Shown here in pieces: positions 11,669 through 22,644 of a DNA stretch of 64,000 bases; positions within the stretch are counted from its first letter, which is position 1; every line of letters starts with the position of its first letter. Source of the stretch: Paraconiothyrium sp. Pb-2020 (lineage: Eukaryota; Ascomycota; Dothideomycetes; Pleosporales; Didymosphaeriaceae). The stretch is taken from contig JAJUBI010000005.1 in NCBI GenBank assembly GCA_022419385.1, forward strand, positions 62,001-126,000, given 5' to 3'. The translations under genes were made by a program, and so were the position numbers. The notes beneath the pieces are model-generated. The model was not told where the DNA came from, ran no database searches, and saw nothing but the letters and a program-made list of their open reading frames with translations.

Positions 11669-12832
11669 GGTTGGTGGATGTGTGTGTGTGAGATGGGAGT
11701 GTCGGATTGGGGCTGCGACGCCCAGAGGGACAGTTTTGCAATCGATCAAGCCACCGGTTATACTGGGCTTGGGGTATCTATAAAGCATCAATTGCACTGT
11801 TTTCGCGGTGCAGCAGCGATGGGGAGAGAAATAGATGCTCCGTACCTTGATTGAGAATGGTTATAGCCGACGAAATACTTTCGGCGTACCGAGTTCCAAA
11901 ATGCCAATGGAAGGAGGGAATATGAAAGCAAGGGTAAATGGCCTGCGAGCCATAGCAGCGGCTACGAGCTGTATATAAAGCTCCCCGCGGCGCCCCGCCT
12001 TGTTCCCCCACCCCGCCTGTACTCACGCGGCTGATGTGCACTTCCTCTTCCGTATTTCCATTCTGTCAACATAACGTCGGCGAAAGCGCCGTTACGAAGC
12101 TTGTTGGCTTTCCTGCTTTAGTATGTCGGGCGTGCTTCTGGATTCGTCGCATGATGAGAAAGCTATGGTGTTGCGCCGGCTTGTCCGTTTCGGGCAGTTC
12201 CGGTGGGGTTGGCTTCTGCGGCTGCGGAGGAGGGCTGGCAGTTCGGACTCGTGCCGATGCAGAGCCGTCTAGACCCAGCGTTGTGGGCTCGACACGAGGT
12301 CCTCAGGTACCCTCAGTATCCGCTATATATCCCGCGGCCCACGGTGCGACCCTCGTGTAATGTTCGAACCGCATCACTAGAAATACTCTTCAGTGTGGGA
12401 GCGCCTCGTCTCGAGGCCCAAGCAGCTTTGAGACAATTCTTTATGCTTACCGACGCAAAAAGCTCCCAGTTCAGTCGTCTCATTCGGTGAGACTTGATCC
12501 AAAAACCTTGCATGTGAGGATCCGAGGAACCGCGGACTTGTTACAAGGAGATAGACTGTGTCTATATTAGGATTTACCTACTATTACTATATACATACTA
12601 TCAATATCGTTGGGTCTTGGCCAAATACCTGTGGCAGTCCCGCTACTCAGAGCCAAACCCAATCCCATCACTTCCTACAACGCAAAGCCGCCTCTCTTCG
12701 CACAAAGTCATGATGATACAGAAAATGCGCGCGCGCTCAACGCCTGAACTCCATGTCATGCAAACGTTACAAGAGAAGAGGTAGATCTCGAATGGTCGAA
12801 TAGAATAAATCAGAATATTGACATGTCGAAAG
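11669..12832. other. Intergenic between DAK promoter and CHS7 3' end
   Basis: Holds the promoter of the kinase. A TATATAAA element lies near 11970 on the minus strand. No coding frame or RNA gene was recognised. Confidence 0.4.
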
Positions 12833-13880
12833 CTAATGTCCAACAGCTGAATAGTGCGATGCGCGAGTGTGCGGCTGCTGATAGATGGACGGAGCGTATT
12901 CAGACTCGTTGTAGACGGTGCCTCGCTTGTCCTCGTCGGGCAAAAGATCCTTGACCTCCCAGTTGTGTGCTTTGACGCCGACGGAGAATTCAAGGTCTTC
13001 TCTTGTGATCGAGTCCCAGTACTTGTAGACCATCATGACAGCGAGCAGGTTGCAGATGGTGGCAAAGAAAAGGCCGTCCAAATAGTGCTGGACGCCTTCA
13101 CAGATGGATTTGCTGAAGACGTACAGGATGACCTGTCCAATGACAAAGAAGAAGACGCCAAAGGTGATGTCGCCCAGAGGCCAGCGGTCCTCGAGTGTTC
13201 CAACGACGAGGAGGATCTGACTACACAGGTAGACAAACAGCATAATGGCGTTAATGATGTAGGTGATGACGAAGACGCCGACGGGATTCTCGTGGCTAAG
13301 GCCGGCCCAGTCTTTAAAGGTAAGCAGAGACACGGCGCCGGATACAATAAACATTGCGAGCGAGCAGAGGCGCAGCAGCCATACGGAAAGGGTTGTGCCA
13401 TCTTCGTAAAGCTGGAAACCGACGAAGCCGTTGATCAACAGACAGGTACAAAGGGCGGAGACGAGGCCGTTCTGCGCGGCTGCGAAATATGGGTACGAAG
13501 CGGAGCCGGGCGGGGTGACACCCGCATCGAGGACGAGCGAAATGACGGTCAGGGCCATGTAAATGTAGAAGAAGGACGTGATCTCCTTGCGGCCTGTGTG
13601 GTGTTAGTGCCTGCGAGCTGAACTATCCTTGCACGGTAAACATACCGACAGCTGTGAATTTCGATCGCACGTGGATGATCATGACGACGGTCATGACGAG
13701 GGCGAGAATGTGCATGAAGTCGTTGGCGGCCTGGAAGATGAGCGTGTTGGCAAGCATCAGGGAGCGCGAGTAGCACTCGGCCTGAATGCCACGGCTACCG
13801 CTGATGTCCTGGTGGCCGACCAAGGCGCAAAGCGGTATCGACACCTGCTTGCATATCGTCGTGAAGTCGCCGAAGCCCAT
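12833..13880 (-). CDS. CHS7: Chitin synthase export chaperone CHS7
   Basis: Endoplasmic-reticulum membrane chaperone needed for export of class IV chitin synthase (Chs3 type) to the plasma membrane. Two exons, 13880-13646 and 13593-12833; the intron (13594-13645) has GTATGT, CTAAC and CAG. The product is 331 residues. The N-terminus MGFGDFTTICKQVSIPLCAL and the block LANTLIFQAANDFMHI are characteristic of the family, as is HVRSKFTAVGRKEI across the splice junction. About seven hydrophobic helices follow, with WPLGDITFGVFFFVIGQVI and CEGVQHYLDGLFFATICNLL. The cytosolic tail after about residue 275 is acidic and polar. Start and splice site are fixed by the family pattern. Nothing looks damaged. 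Confidence 0.95.
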
Positions 13881-14736
13881 GTTGTCGCGGGCGAGCGGCG
13901 AGCGGTGTTCGTGCGGTCGAGGGAAGGCTGATAAACAGGAGGCGCAACAAGCGCGATGGCAATGGACGGGTTGGACTGGCGTTGGTGTGCCGGAGAGCGA
14001 GTGCGTTGCGCGCGCGGGTAACGAATGACAATATAAGTATGCCTTGGAAGGCTGGGAACTGGGAAGCGGCCGTGGGGGAGTGGGTCGGTGATGCTCGAGG
14101 TGGTTGTCAAGGAGACATGGTGTTTCAGGAGCGACAGGGCCGCCGCCAAGACGAAAGCACGGCCTGTCAGTGGCCCCGCGTACAAGGGTCCGCTTTTCTC
14201 GATATTTTCGTCTCTTCAACACCACGGTCCATACACAGCCAATATATCGACACACATATCAGACTGTAATAGCTCTTCACCCTTTATTAATTCTATGAGA
14301 GATCTATAGTACATTTCATCTTCGAACGATGCGTTTGAAGATACACATAGTGGAGATTACGCCGTTCAATACTGCAAATTCGTGAGCGAGTATAAACATA
14401 TAAAAGTCCGCATCACTTTCAAGAACCATGGCGTCTACAGGAACAGGTCCATTTCAGACACTGCACCGTCCATCCTACGATGAGACAGGGTCCTAGAGCT
14501 TTTGACAAGACACTGGACGAGACCCGCGCGCATAAAGTCCAAAGGCTTTGCTGATCGATAATGATATATCCAGTTGTGGGTGCTGCAAGTACTGCATTGT
14601 AAAGATGGGGAATATCACTTTTACCTTCATCGCTGCGTTGCCGCTCTTGCCTCTTACGCCAGTGCGCGTTTGCCGCTGCTTCTCTTCCCTTCCAACCTCC
14701 ACCTGCCTTTTGATTTACTCCTTCCTTGACCACAAC
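13881..14736. other. Divergent intergenic region, CHS7 and unknown gene
   Basis: Shared upstream region of CHS7 (minus) and the unknown gene at 14737 (plus). Open stretches inside it overlap in several frames and match nothing known. Confidence 0.4.
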
Positions 14737-15819
14737 ATGGCGCAACAGGGTTTCCCTCCCTCTGCGGTGTCTCCATTCACATCGCCAACTCGCGCGGACC
14801 ACCACCCGCTCCAATGCGCGTCCGACTACGGGGATTCAGCCTACGATCCATATTTTGAAGACATTGTTATCGATCGCATTCAAGCTCGATTGTGTACGTG
14901 AGACCCGAGGCGCTGGACGCAACATTATTGCTATGGCCCAACAATCCGATAGTTCCCCATCTACTCGGTATGGTGACGTGGCTGAGAACTGGTGCAATGG
15001 GGCGGACAAAATCAGCAGATTGAAAAATAACACATGTACCTACTTGGCGATATACTCTTTACTACAACGCAATGCTGACGTCTCACTCGAAACCGACAGA
15101 CAACTGGCTGAATGGCCCGACTACGTTGAATCATGCAGAGATCAACTCTCTTGTCAGTAAGTGTACCCTTAACTATCAATACTGAGCCAGCCAACCCTGG
15201 CTTAATCTTGGCTTCTGCTAAGCTTGGTCTAGACAACATCACCTTCATCATCCGCAGTCTCCAGAGGAACACCAAGTCAAGCGCGGGTATCGACTTCAGC
15301 AATGTCCATGACAGCGACCTTCACGTAGTCACTGCCGCCGAGAACGGCGGCTTCCGAATGAGCATATTCTTTGGAAATTACTTGATATGTATGGGCGAAC
15401 ACGTAGATCGTCGCGAACAGACCATGGATGGACTGAGAGAGAAGGTTGAGAAGATGATTTCCAGCATTGCCAATATCAAAGCCAAGGCGATCAAGAAGCA
15501 TCAGCACGAAGACTCCCAGATTACCCTCCAAGATGGCGACCTGCCCGGATCGGGTCTTGTGAACGGCAGCCTGGGTTCTGACGGTGCGGTTTCAGGACAA
15601 TGCAATGGCACAGCCGAGGCCCATTCTCACGACTTATTGCCACCAGGAGATGTCAGCACGCCGGTGAGAGGCAGCGCACCGCCAGGAGTGAGTCACGAGA
15701 TGCCTACCGGCACGTCAATGACTTCGGTTCCGCAAAGCCCCTTGAGTGGACCCTCGCTACTTCATGGTCAAGGGCAATTTCAAGACAATGGGCACGTCAC
15801 ATATCACTCGCAGCCCTAA
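14737..15819 (+). CDS. Protein of unknown function
   Basis: I do not recognise this gene. The model has three exons: 14737-14893, 15100-15156 and 15233-15819. The second intron (15157-15232, GTAAGT to CTAG) is well supported because it joins two coding frames in phase. The first (14894-15099, GTACGT, GCTGAC, CAG) is long at 206 bases and less certain; it could contain a small exon. The product would be 266 residues. The middle part (IRSLQRNTKSS to GLREKVEKMISSI, about 75-160) looks folded and partly helical, with a short Lys-rich coiled-coil-like segment. The last ~100 residues are rich in Gly, Ser, Pro and His and probably disordered. No signal peptide or membrane helix is seen. Confidence 0.55.
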
Positions 15820-16617
15820 GCCCATGGGCCTCTCATAGGCAACGTATTTTGAAACACGAATGAAATCGGACCGCATCGTGGAGCCACGGTCCAGAATGGT
15901 GTGCCTCCTCCTGTCAGAACACCGATATCGCATGGATTTGCTCCGGTGGGTGTGTCAATTCACACTTTGAGTCACCACCCGGCGTTTCTGTACTAAATGA
16001 TCTAGATGGCGGCTTCTATTGGTTAGTCGCGTAAAAGCATTGAGGATTTCGTGGGGATACGTTGGGATTATTGGTCGCAAGCTCCTAGTGTCGATTGGAG
16101 TGTTCGTACGGCAGTGTTCTTTGGTAAGACAACACGTGCCTAAATTTCGAGCACACTGTGTTACCCTAGGCCAGGTAATGCAACGGCTAATTGCGCCCAA
16201 TCTTGTGCTACCAATGACGTACGAGGCTCGAAAACAAACCTTTCTTCGATGCCCTACACTTTACGGGCCAAATCTATCACATAGCGACACGATTGCTAGT
16301 ATGAAACAAGTCGCGGTACTGGACACCACGTCAACAGAAACTAATGGCCCTACGATGGCCTTGTGAAAGGTACCACCAATGCTGCGCCCCATAAAGTGAG
16401 GCACGGGAGTTTGACCACTCCATCTTCGACGTCATATACAAACGCAATAACCATCTATCCATGTTCACAACAACCATTCAATCTTGCAACTTCATACCAC
16501 TATACTCCGATCATGTCTTTCCAAGTTCCCTTCCCTAATGACTTCGCGCATGCGCCTCCGGGACTCCTCCCAAATTCAAATACCTAGCTTAGCTTCCAAA
16601 CCCCATACCCAAGCACG
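15820..16617. other. Intergenic, nothing recognised
   Basis: Spacer between the two unknown genes. Open stretches here have no homology I can see. The last 100 bases are CT-rich and probably form the promoter of the gene at 16618. Confidence 0.4.
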
Positions 16618-17312
16618 ATGTCAGAAACAATGCACGCGTTCCTAAACGAACGTCTCCGCCTCTCTCTAAGCGGCCACATCCCCGGCCACCTTCTCGACGC
16701 CTTCGTCGGTACCTACGCGCCCCTCCTACCCCTCGCCTTCCCCAACTACTAATCGTCCCAGCGTCCCTCTCCCATCTCTTCAACACCGTCCGCCCGGACC
16801 TCACCCCCTCCAAAGTCCTCATCGCCATCTCCGAACCCTCCATCTGCGGCTCTACATACTGCTCCTGCAACAGCGCCGATGGTATCCTGCACAAGTACAA
16901 GATTACTATATTCGTGGACAGGAAGGAGCAGGGGAGAAGAGTGACGAAGCCGTGGTTGAGGGCGAGTACGTTATACCCCGTCCACTGAAGGCGACGTGTC
17001 GTAGATTTAGCTGCCTCATACCTAAGCCTAAACACGTTTCTGACTTACACTGACTTCTACCCGCGTCTAGGTAGCGACGTAGGCTTCGAAGACGCGGTTG
17101 TAGAGTTGATGAAGCAGAGTGATGAGTTGGTCGCTGAGGTTGAGGGGAAGAAATCTGCAGAGGCGGAGACGCAGAGTAGGAAGAAGTTGCTGGAGACGGA
17201 GAGGTTTGAGGTTAGGAGTAGGAAGAGTGCGACGTGTCTTGTGGAGGTGTTTGAAAAGGAGAGGGGGAGAGAGGGGGGGTTTACGATGCCGAGTAGGGCT
17301 GGGCGTCTGTGA
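16618..17312 (+). CDS. Small protein of unknown function
   Basis: No family recognised. Three exons join in phase: 16618-16708, 16762-16965 and 17071-17312. Intron 1 has a strong branch point (TACTAATC) 10 bases before CAG; intron 2 has GTACGT and CTGAC. The product is 178 residues. Exon 2 contains a Cys-rich segment (CGSTYCSCN) followed by a short beta-like stretch (KYKITIFVDRKE). The C-terminal exon is charged and likely helical, with many Glu and Lys residues, and could form a coiled coil. The 3' half uses G-rich codons while exon 1 uses C-rich ones, a feature also seen in the lectin-like gene. A functional call is not possible. Confidence 0.55.
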
Positions 17313-18022
17313 GGATGATGGGGCGGCGTTGCTATTATGGCTTTTCTGTGTCGTCGATAGATGAGTTCGTGCATGATTCGGGTATGCCGGAGGTTTGAAT
17401 CAAGGATTGACTTGTTGTATCCAAAACTACGTTGAGTCGCAGCATGATTGTCGTGGAGGGGGACTGTTCGCTGATGGGTAGGCAAACGGGTACAGAGCGA
17501 GCGTAACGCCTGCAAGAATCCCATGCCAGATGATGTTGGCGTCTGCAATTGTCTTTGGAAATGTTGTGTCTTTGAGGAGATCCGTGATTACGTTTCGGTG
17601 GTTTTACGAATCATTTACGTATATGCGGTTCCTTTACCTGGGCACTATTAGCTCGTAGTAAAGCATGGCATGGCTCAAGTTCGCGAAGGTGGAGATGTGA
17701 TACGGAGCATGCATGCCCTTCGGAGCGATGTATCGCGTCTCCGCGGCCCCGCGTTGGAAGCGGACGGAGTAGACACGATCCCATCTCATCCAGAATCCTC
17801 AGCCACTCTGTCAAGAAAAGCGACTCAGCACCATAAAATCTAGCCCGGCTACCCCGTCTACCTCGGTGCTGCAAATGCGCAACGTCACGAAGCCTTACGG
17901 CGTTGCTGCGGGGTCGTTCTGCTGGTTGGATATAGACGATAGGCGTAATGTTGCGCGTGCCGTCAAATGAGCTGAAGCTGCCTAATATACGTTTCTGATA
18001 TCGCATTTATACCCTCGCAGCT
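17313..18022. other. Intergenic, nothing recognised
   Basis: Spacer ahead of the cyclase-family gene. One minus-strand open stretch (17611-18006) has no recognisable domain and I treat it as chance. Confidence 0.4.
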
Positions 18023-19110
18023 ATGGCAGATTCACAGTACAACTTGCCTGCCTTCGACGAGCTCCCAAAGGTAGAGGGGGAGCCTCAAGGGTCCATATGG
18101 GGTTTCTTCGACAAAGATGGCAAGAAGGATGAGTGTGGAAGTAAGTACTCGTCGCGTCTTCCTACCTCTATCAGCCCTAACAGCTACTATAGCTCTCAAT
18201 CTCCTCACACCATCCGTCGTCCAAGCCGCTTCGCGCGAGATCCAATCCGGCGAGCACATCCAGCTCGACTGGCCGCTCCACAATGTCCAATTCCCCGGTT
18301 TCAGCCGCAAAGAGTTCAGCCAGAAAAAGATTAACCTAGATACTTTGCTCAACTTCAAAGCCTTGGACGATGAATTGTACATCAATACACAATCGGGCAG
18401 TCAGTGGGATAGCTTGAAGCACTTTGCGCATCAGAAGACGGGGAAATATTACAATGGACTGACGCACGAGGAGGCGGTGAATACAGATACGAATGGCATA
18501 CACAATTGGTGCGAAAGAGGCGGCATTGTGGGAAGGGGCGTGCTGGTAGATTGGCTGGGATGGTATGAGGAGCACAATGGAGAGGCGCCGAGCCCAGTGA
18601 CGCGACATGAGATCCTGACAGATGAGCTCGACGCGGCTCTGAAGTGGCAAGGAACTACGACACAGCCTGGAGATATCTTGCTCATCAGGAGTGGCTATGT
18701 GCGGTGGCATAAGTGAGCTTTCCTGAACAGCTATCCTCGCGCACTCAGTGTTGACATAGATTAGCAACGCTTCTGAGGCTGCAAGAAAGAAGGGTACCCA
18801 GGAGAATAGCATCGCGATTGGTTTGCAAGGAAGCGAAAAGTCAGTCCGCTGGCTGTACGACCACCACTTCGCCGCGGTCGCGGGAGATACTGTCGCGTTC
18901 GAATCGTGGCCGCCAAAGCTCGACGAAGGATGGTGTCTGCATGAATGGCTACTTGTGCAATGGGGCTCTCCGATCGGAGAAATGTGGGATCTCGAGAAGC
19001 TGGCTGAGGTGTGCAAGCAGAAGAAGCGGTATACGTTTTTCCTGACAAGCGCGCCGCTACACGTCAAGGGGGGCATTGGTAGTCCGCCGGGTGCAATTGC
19101 AATTTTCTAG
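18023..19110 (+). CDS. Cyclase-family (PF04199) metal-dependent hydrolase
   Basis: Related to kynurenine formamidase and isatin hydrolase-type enzymes; the substrate is unknown. Three exons, 18023-18140, 18193-18712 and 18765-19110, each junction in phase (introns 18141-18192 and 18713-18764). The product is 327 residues, normal for the fungal branch. The core begins at EHIQLDWPLHNVQFPGF. The usual metal motif HxGTHxDxPxH appears as SGSQWDSLKHFAHQ: the Asp and last His are kept and the first His and Thr-His are changed, which I believe is common in fungal members. GDILLIRSGYVRWH and the C-terminal HEWLLVQWGSPIGEMWDLE are also typical. No signal peptide is seen, so it is probably cytosolic. 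It lies convergent with the dehydrogenase at 19238. Confidence 0.85.
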
Positions 19111-19237
19111 TATGCGAACAGCGCGAGACTTGTTTATTGTTTCGTATCCTTCTTGCAGTAGTTTCTTCATGTATCCCCACGTGTCACAAAGCTATTCGAA
19201 AGCCTATTCGGCCTCTCTACTTGATTATTCTACCCCT

Positions 19238-20035
19238 CTAAGTGAACAAACTACCTCCATCCGTCCTCACCGTGCTAGCGTCCATATTCCAATCCTTCAT
19301 GATCGCGATATAACTCTCCGCTACATCCTCAGCAGTAGGTACCCTTCCAGTCATCAAAGTCTTCTTGCAATTCTCAAAGAACGCCGCCTTCGCATCCTCA
19401 CCCATCTTCCACAGTTCCGTATCCACAACACCAGGACTTACACCATTCACCCGGATAGGCTTCAAATCCAACGCGAGATTGCGCACCATCGCGTGGTGCC
19501 CACCCGCATACGACCCAATGACAGACCAGTTCGGTATAGGCTTCTCGCTGACGCCGCCCGTCGTGATGGTGTAGGAAGAGCGGTACGACGCGTTTAGGTA
19601 AGTGGGCAGGTACTTGGCCAGGAGTAGCGGCGCAAAGAAGCGGATTGTGCCGGCTTTCTGGATGCGCTCGACGGTCATGTCGCTCAGCTTCATGGGGGCG
19701 AGAGCATCGGCTGCGGTGAAGACAACGTGGTCGAGTTTCCCGCCTAGGGTTTCCGTTGCGCGCTTCAGGATGCTGTCAAGTTCCTGCTCTAGGGCGTCGC
19801 TGTTGGATAGGTCGACGGTGAGGCCGTGGATGTTGGATGCGTAGGAGGGATAGGTTTTCTTTAGCTTGGAAACTGCAGTTTGGATGCGCGATTCGCTACT
19901 GGAGGAAATTGCGACGAGGGCGCCGTGCTCAAGAGAAGCTTCGGCGACGCCATATCCTAGGCCTGAGGAGCCGCCGATGATGAGGACACGCGAGTTCTGG
20001 AGCTTGTTCGTGTATTTGAGCTGATCGACGGACAT
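19238..20035 (-). CDS. Short-chain dehydrogenase/reductase with altered YxxxK
   Basis: Single-exon gene; ATG at 20035 (MSVDQLKY) is preferred over an upstream extension because the cofactor fold starts soon after. The product is 265 residues, standard for classical SDRs. The Rossmann motif is RVLIIGGSSGLGYGVA, suggesting NADP(H) or NAD(H) binding. The strand-4 motif NNAG is replaced by FTAADAL. At the catalytic site the expected YxxxK reads YAGGHHA, so the catalytic Lys is His. IRVNGVSPGVVDTELW is the usual C-terminal substrate-side segment. The loss of Lys suggests a changed mechanism or a non-catalytic role; a homologous fungal subgroup with this change may exist. The function is unknown. 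Confidence 0.85.
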   Translation of the reverse strand: MSVDQLKYTNKLQNSRVLIIGGSSGLGYGVAEASLEHGALVAISSSSESRIQTAVSKLKKTYPSYASNIHGLTVDLSNSDALEQELDSILKRATETLGGKLDHVVFTAADALAPMKLSDMTVERIQKAGTIRFFAPLLLAKYLPTYLNASYRSSYTITTGGVSEKPIPNWSVIGSYAGGHHAMVRNLALDLKPIRVNGVSPGVVDTELWKMGEDAKAAFFENCKKTLMTGRVPTAEDVAESYIAIMKDWNMDASTVRTDGGSLFT

Positions 20036-21234
20036 TTTGACTATGTTGCGTTTGAAGCAACTTGAACGGGTAGCGGAGATAGTGGTGAAATCTTGATTTG
20101 GGCAAGCTTCAAATAAAGCTGTCACGATGATGCAGTGACCCTCTTTTCCTGAAGCTCTTTATAGATGCATGCTCTCGAATCCTTCCCGGACGAGACAAAT
20201 GTCCGAATCTTCCGTCCATTACTATTACAAGGTTGCAATTACTCAGCCTGTTACATGGTGTGAAGTCTATCGTATACTTTTGCAATCATTGGCCGAGGTC
20301 TTCGCAAGAGGTCTAATCGAAAACTCGAGTGGGAAATAAAAGCGGGGCCATGAGTGGAATTCGAGCTGTTGATTTGTGTGTACGGGTAGGTGAACGCGGT
20401 AACTGTGCGGATATATACGGAATTAGAAATGTCAGGGTCCTACCAGTTGCATTTAGTTCCAGCAAGCCGATCGTTGTGGTGATGGTATAGATTAATCATG
20501 CTCTAGGCTAGCGTCAGCATCCCATGTGGATGACGCGAGTCCGCGGAGGTTAGTGTGCTAGTGCCCGCACTCTACAAACGCAAGGACCTAAAAGCCGGGG
20601 CTATCGACCGTAACAAAAGGTGCTGCAATGTTTTGCGGCGTACCTCCCTCAAGATATGTCAGGTGTCGGTCATGCGCATCAAGTGTGACTGTAATTCTCT
20701 AAACCTGTCATTGCATGCTGGCTATGCTTGCATTACTCCTTCTATACAACCTGGCCGCAATCTATATCTCCTTGAAGCTTGTTCTTCGGAGGTTTAGAAC
20801 CCAATACTTTTGTATATAAGAGTCAAGCACTCCCAATGATGCATTGTGTCCTATGCCATTTCCCTGCAGGGCTCGGCTGACATACGACTTACTGTCGGAG
20901 AAAGCTTCCAGCTTTCCAGCATCATGCCACAGTTGCTTGAGATCAATCTTGTTATCATAGTCTCATGCTTTTCTTATGTTTTCGCCGCCTAGATCGTGGC
21001 ACTGTTGCTGTTGCTCCCTGCGCGGCGCATTCGATTCGTTCAGTCTTCCATGCCGCTCGCTTAGGTTACACAGCCACGTCGAGCGCATGCAAATGCCTCA
21101 GCCTGGCGACAAACCTATGCCATGCTCGAAGACTCTACGGAGATCAGGGTCCTTCGAGTTCCTCAATTTGAGTCTTCAACTCTTGTTGATCCTCTCCCTA
21201 TACCTTCGTGCCCAACTCCATAACTGCGTCAGCA
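20036..21234. other. Intergenic region between SDR and HET gene
   Basis: About 1.2 kb holding the SDR promoter and the upstream part of the HET gene. A TATATAAG element lies near 20812. Short open stretches have no known match. Confidence 0.4.
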
Positions 21235-22644
21235 ATGCAGCGCGATACCGACTCCACGTTCGGCCAGATTCATGGAAGTCGGCATAGCTTCCTAAAGAGT
21301 GTTGAGGACATCATCGAGGTTGCACTTGTTGAATGCGACAAGGAGGCTTCGATTCAACTCCGCTTTATCACAACTATCAAACACGGTGGTGCTAGACATA
21401 CAGAGACTAATCCTGCGTGTTACCTAATTACAGAACCACACGAGCACGAGTCCGGCATGCCATACATATCTGTGTCGTACTGTTGGGCACACAAACAGAG
21501 CCTGAACGGTGCAGAAATCCCCAACTATCAGATACTGAATGATCGTCGGTCGAGAGCAAGGCCCATCGCTTGTCCACCATTGGTCTTCCATCGTGCTATG
21601 CGCTTCGCTCGGTTTCAAAGATGTCGGCACGTATGGATTGACCAGGAGTGCATCCGACAGGACGACCCTGTTGATGTCGAGAGGCATTTGCAGGTCATGC
21701 ACCGTGTCTACAAGGAGAGCGAACGGACAGTTGCAGTTTTGGCCACACCTATCCCAGATGAGTACAGCTTGGAGAGTTTGCTCAAAGTCACTCACAGCCA
21801 CACGTCACTAAGCGGACGAGACATTGAGATTGCAACCATCACTACCTTGAATCTCCTTGTCAATATCTCCACGGATCCTTGGTTCAGTCGTACATGGGCG
21901 TTTCAAGAGAAGCACTGCGCTTCATCTTTATATATACTAATCCCAATCGCCCGGTTCAATATTCCAAGCTACTTTAAGAAGTACCTGCTCGGGAATGAAC
22001 TCGAAAACAGCTGGGACTTCTGCCTCCCCATCCAGAGTGTGGGAATTCTTCTCACGCGCTTGCGGCAAGGACGCTTCGCAGCTTCGATTGCAAATCAATG
22101 GACTTCAAACTCTGCATTATCATTTGAAGATGTGTTAGATCACCTAGGTATCTGGTTCAACAATGTCGGCCTACCTACAAATGGCGACCGAGCACTGACT
22201 TGGGGTGAGGATCACCACCTGATCCACGGCGCCTTCGGCATGTTGGAGAAATGCGAGAATCGGGTCGTTGCGGACCGAATATCGATCTTCGGCAACATCT
22301 GCGATTTCCCGTATCGCCTGCTGTCAAACCGGCTTGATCACCCAGAATACAGCTACAGCACTTGTGTGATGGCCCTCCTGCTGGCAAACTTCTACCCCAC
22401 ACCAAAGCAGCGAGCCGAGGCAATCGACAGATTCGCATGGCATACAAAACATCATAATATATGGTCTATGTTCGGAACCGGGCTCTTTGAAGTACTACCA
22501 GTCACGTCTGATCTGGATAAGGATGGGGGCGGAACAAGAACAGGAAACACCACTAGTGGATGGGCCCGCTTCCTTGCAGTATCCTTCATTGCATCTATCA
22601 CTCTTTTACAGCTACTCACTGTAATCAATGTACTCCTTAGCTAA
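21235..22644 (+). CDS. HET-domain protein with C-terminal membrane helix
   Basis: Heterokaryon-incompatibility family, intact and intronless, 469 residues from ATG 21235. The three HET blocks are visible: SVSYCWAHKQS (about residue 80), HVWIDQECIRQDD with VYKESERTVAVLA (about 135-175), and STDPWFSRTWAFQEKHC (about 205). The sequence departs from the usual SY(C)WG, having Ala-His after Trp, and places it in a divergent subgroup. The C-terminus after a Gly/Thr linker is a single hydrophobic segment (WARFLAVSFIASITLLQLLT), so the protein may be tail-anchored. The membrane anchor is unusual for a HET protein. The partner and allele specificity are unknown. Neighbouring sequence on both sides is gene-poor. 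Confidence 0.85.
   Translation: MQRDTDSTFGQIHGSRHSFLKSVEDIIEVALVECDKEASIQLRFITTIKHGGARHTETNPACYLITEPHEHESGMPYISVSYCWAHKQSLNGAEIPNYQILNDRRSRARPIACPPLVFHRAMRFARFQRCRHVWIDQECIRQDDPVDVERHLQVMHRVYKESERTVAVLATPIPDEYSLESLLKVTHSHTSLSGRDIEIATITTLNLLVNISTDPWFSRTWAFQEKHCASSLYILIPIARFNIPSYFKKYLLGNELENSWDFCLPIQSVGILLTRLRQGRFAASIANQWTSNSALSFEDVLDHLGIWFNNVGLPTNGDRALTWGEDHHLIHGAFGMLEKCENRVVADRISIFGNICDFPYRLLSNRLDHPEYSYSTCVMALLLANFYPTPKQRAEAIDRFAWHTKHHNIWSMFGTGLFEVLPVTSDLDKDGGGTRTGNTTSGWARFLAVSFIASITLLQLLTVINVLLS

Noticed and set aside
12361..12385. GTTCGAAC sequence like a tRNA T-loop
   Set aside because: No paired T-stem, acceptor stem or anticodon arm can be drawn around it.
13623..14255. Long overlapping open frames on both strands around the CHS7 start
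   Set aside because: They read through the CHS7 intron or promoter; only the frame starting MGFGDFTT matches a family.
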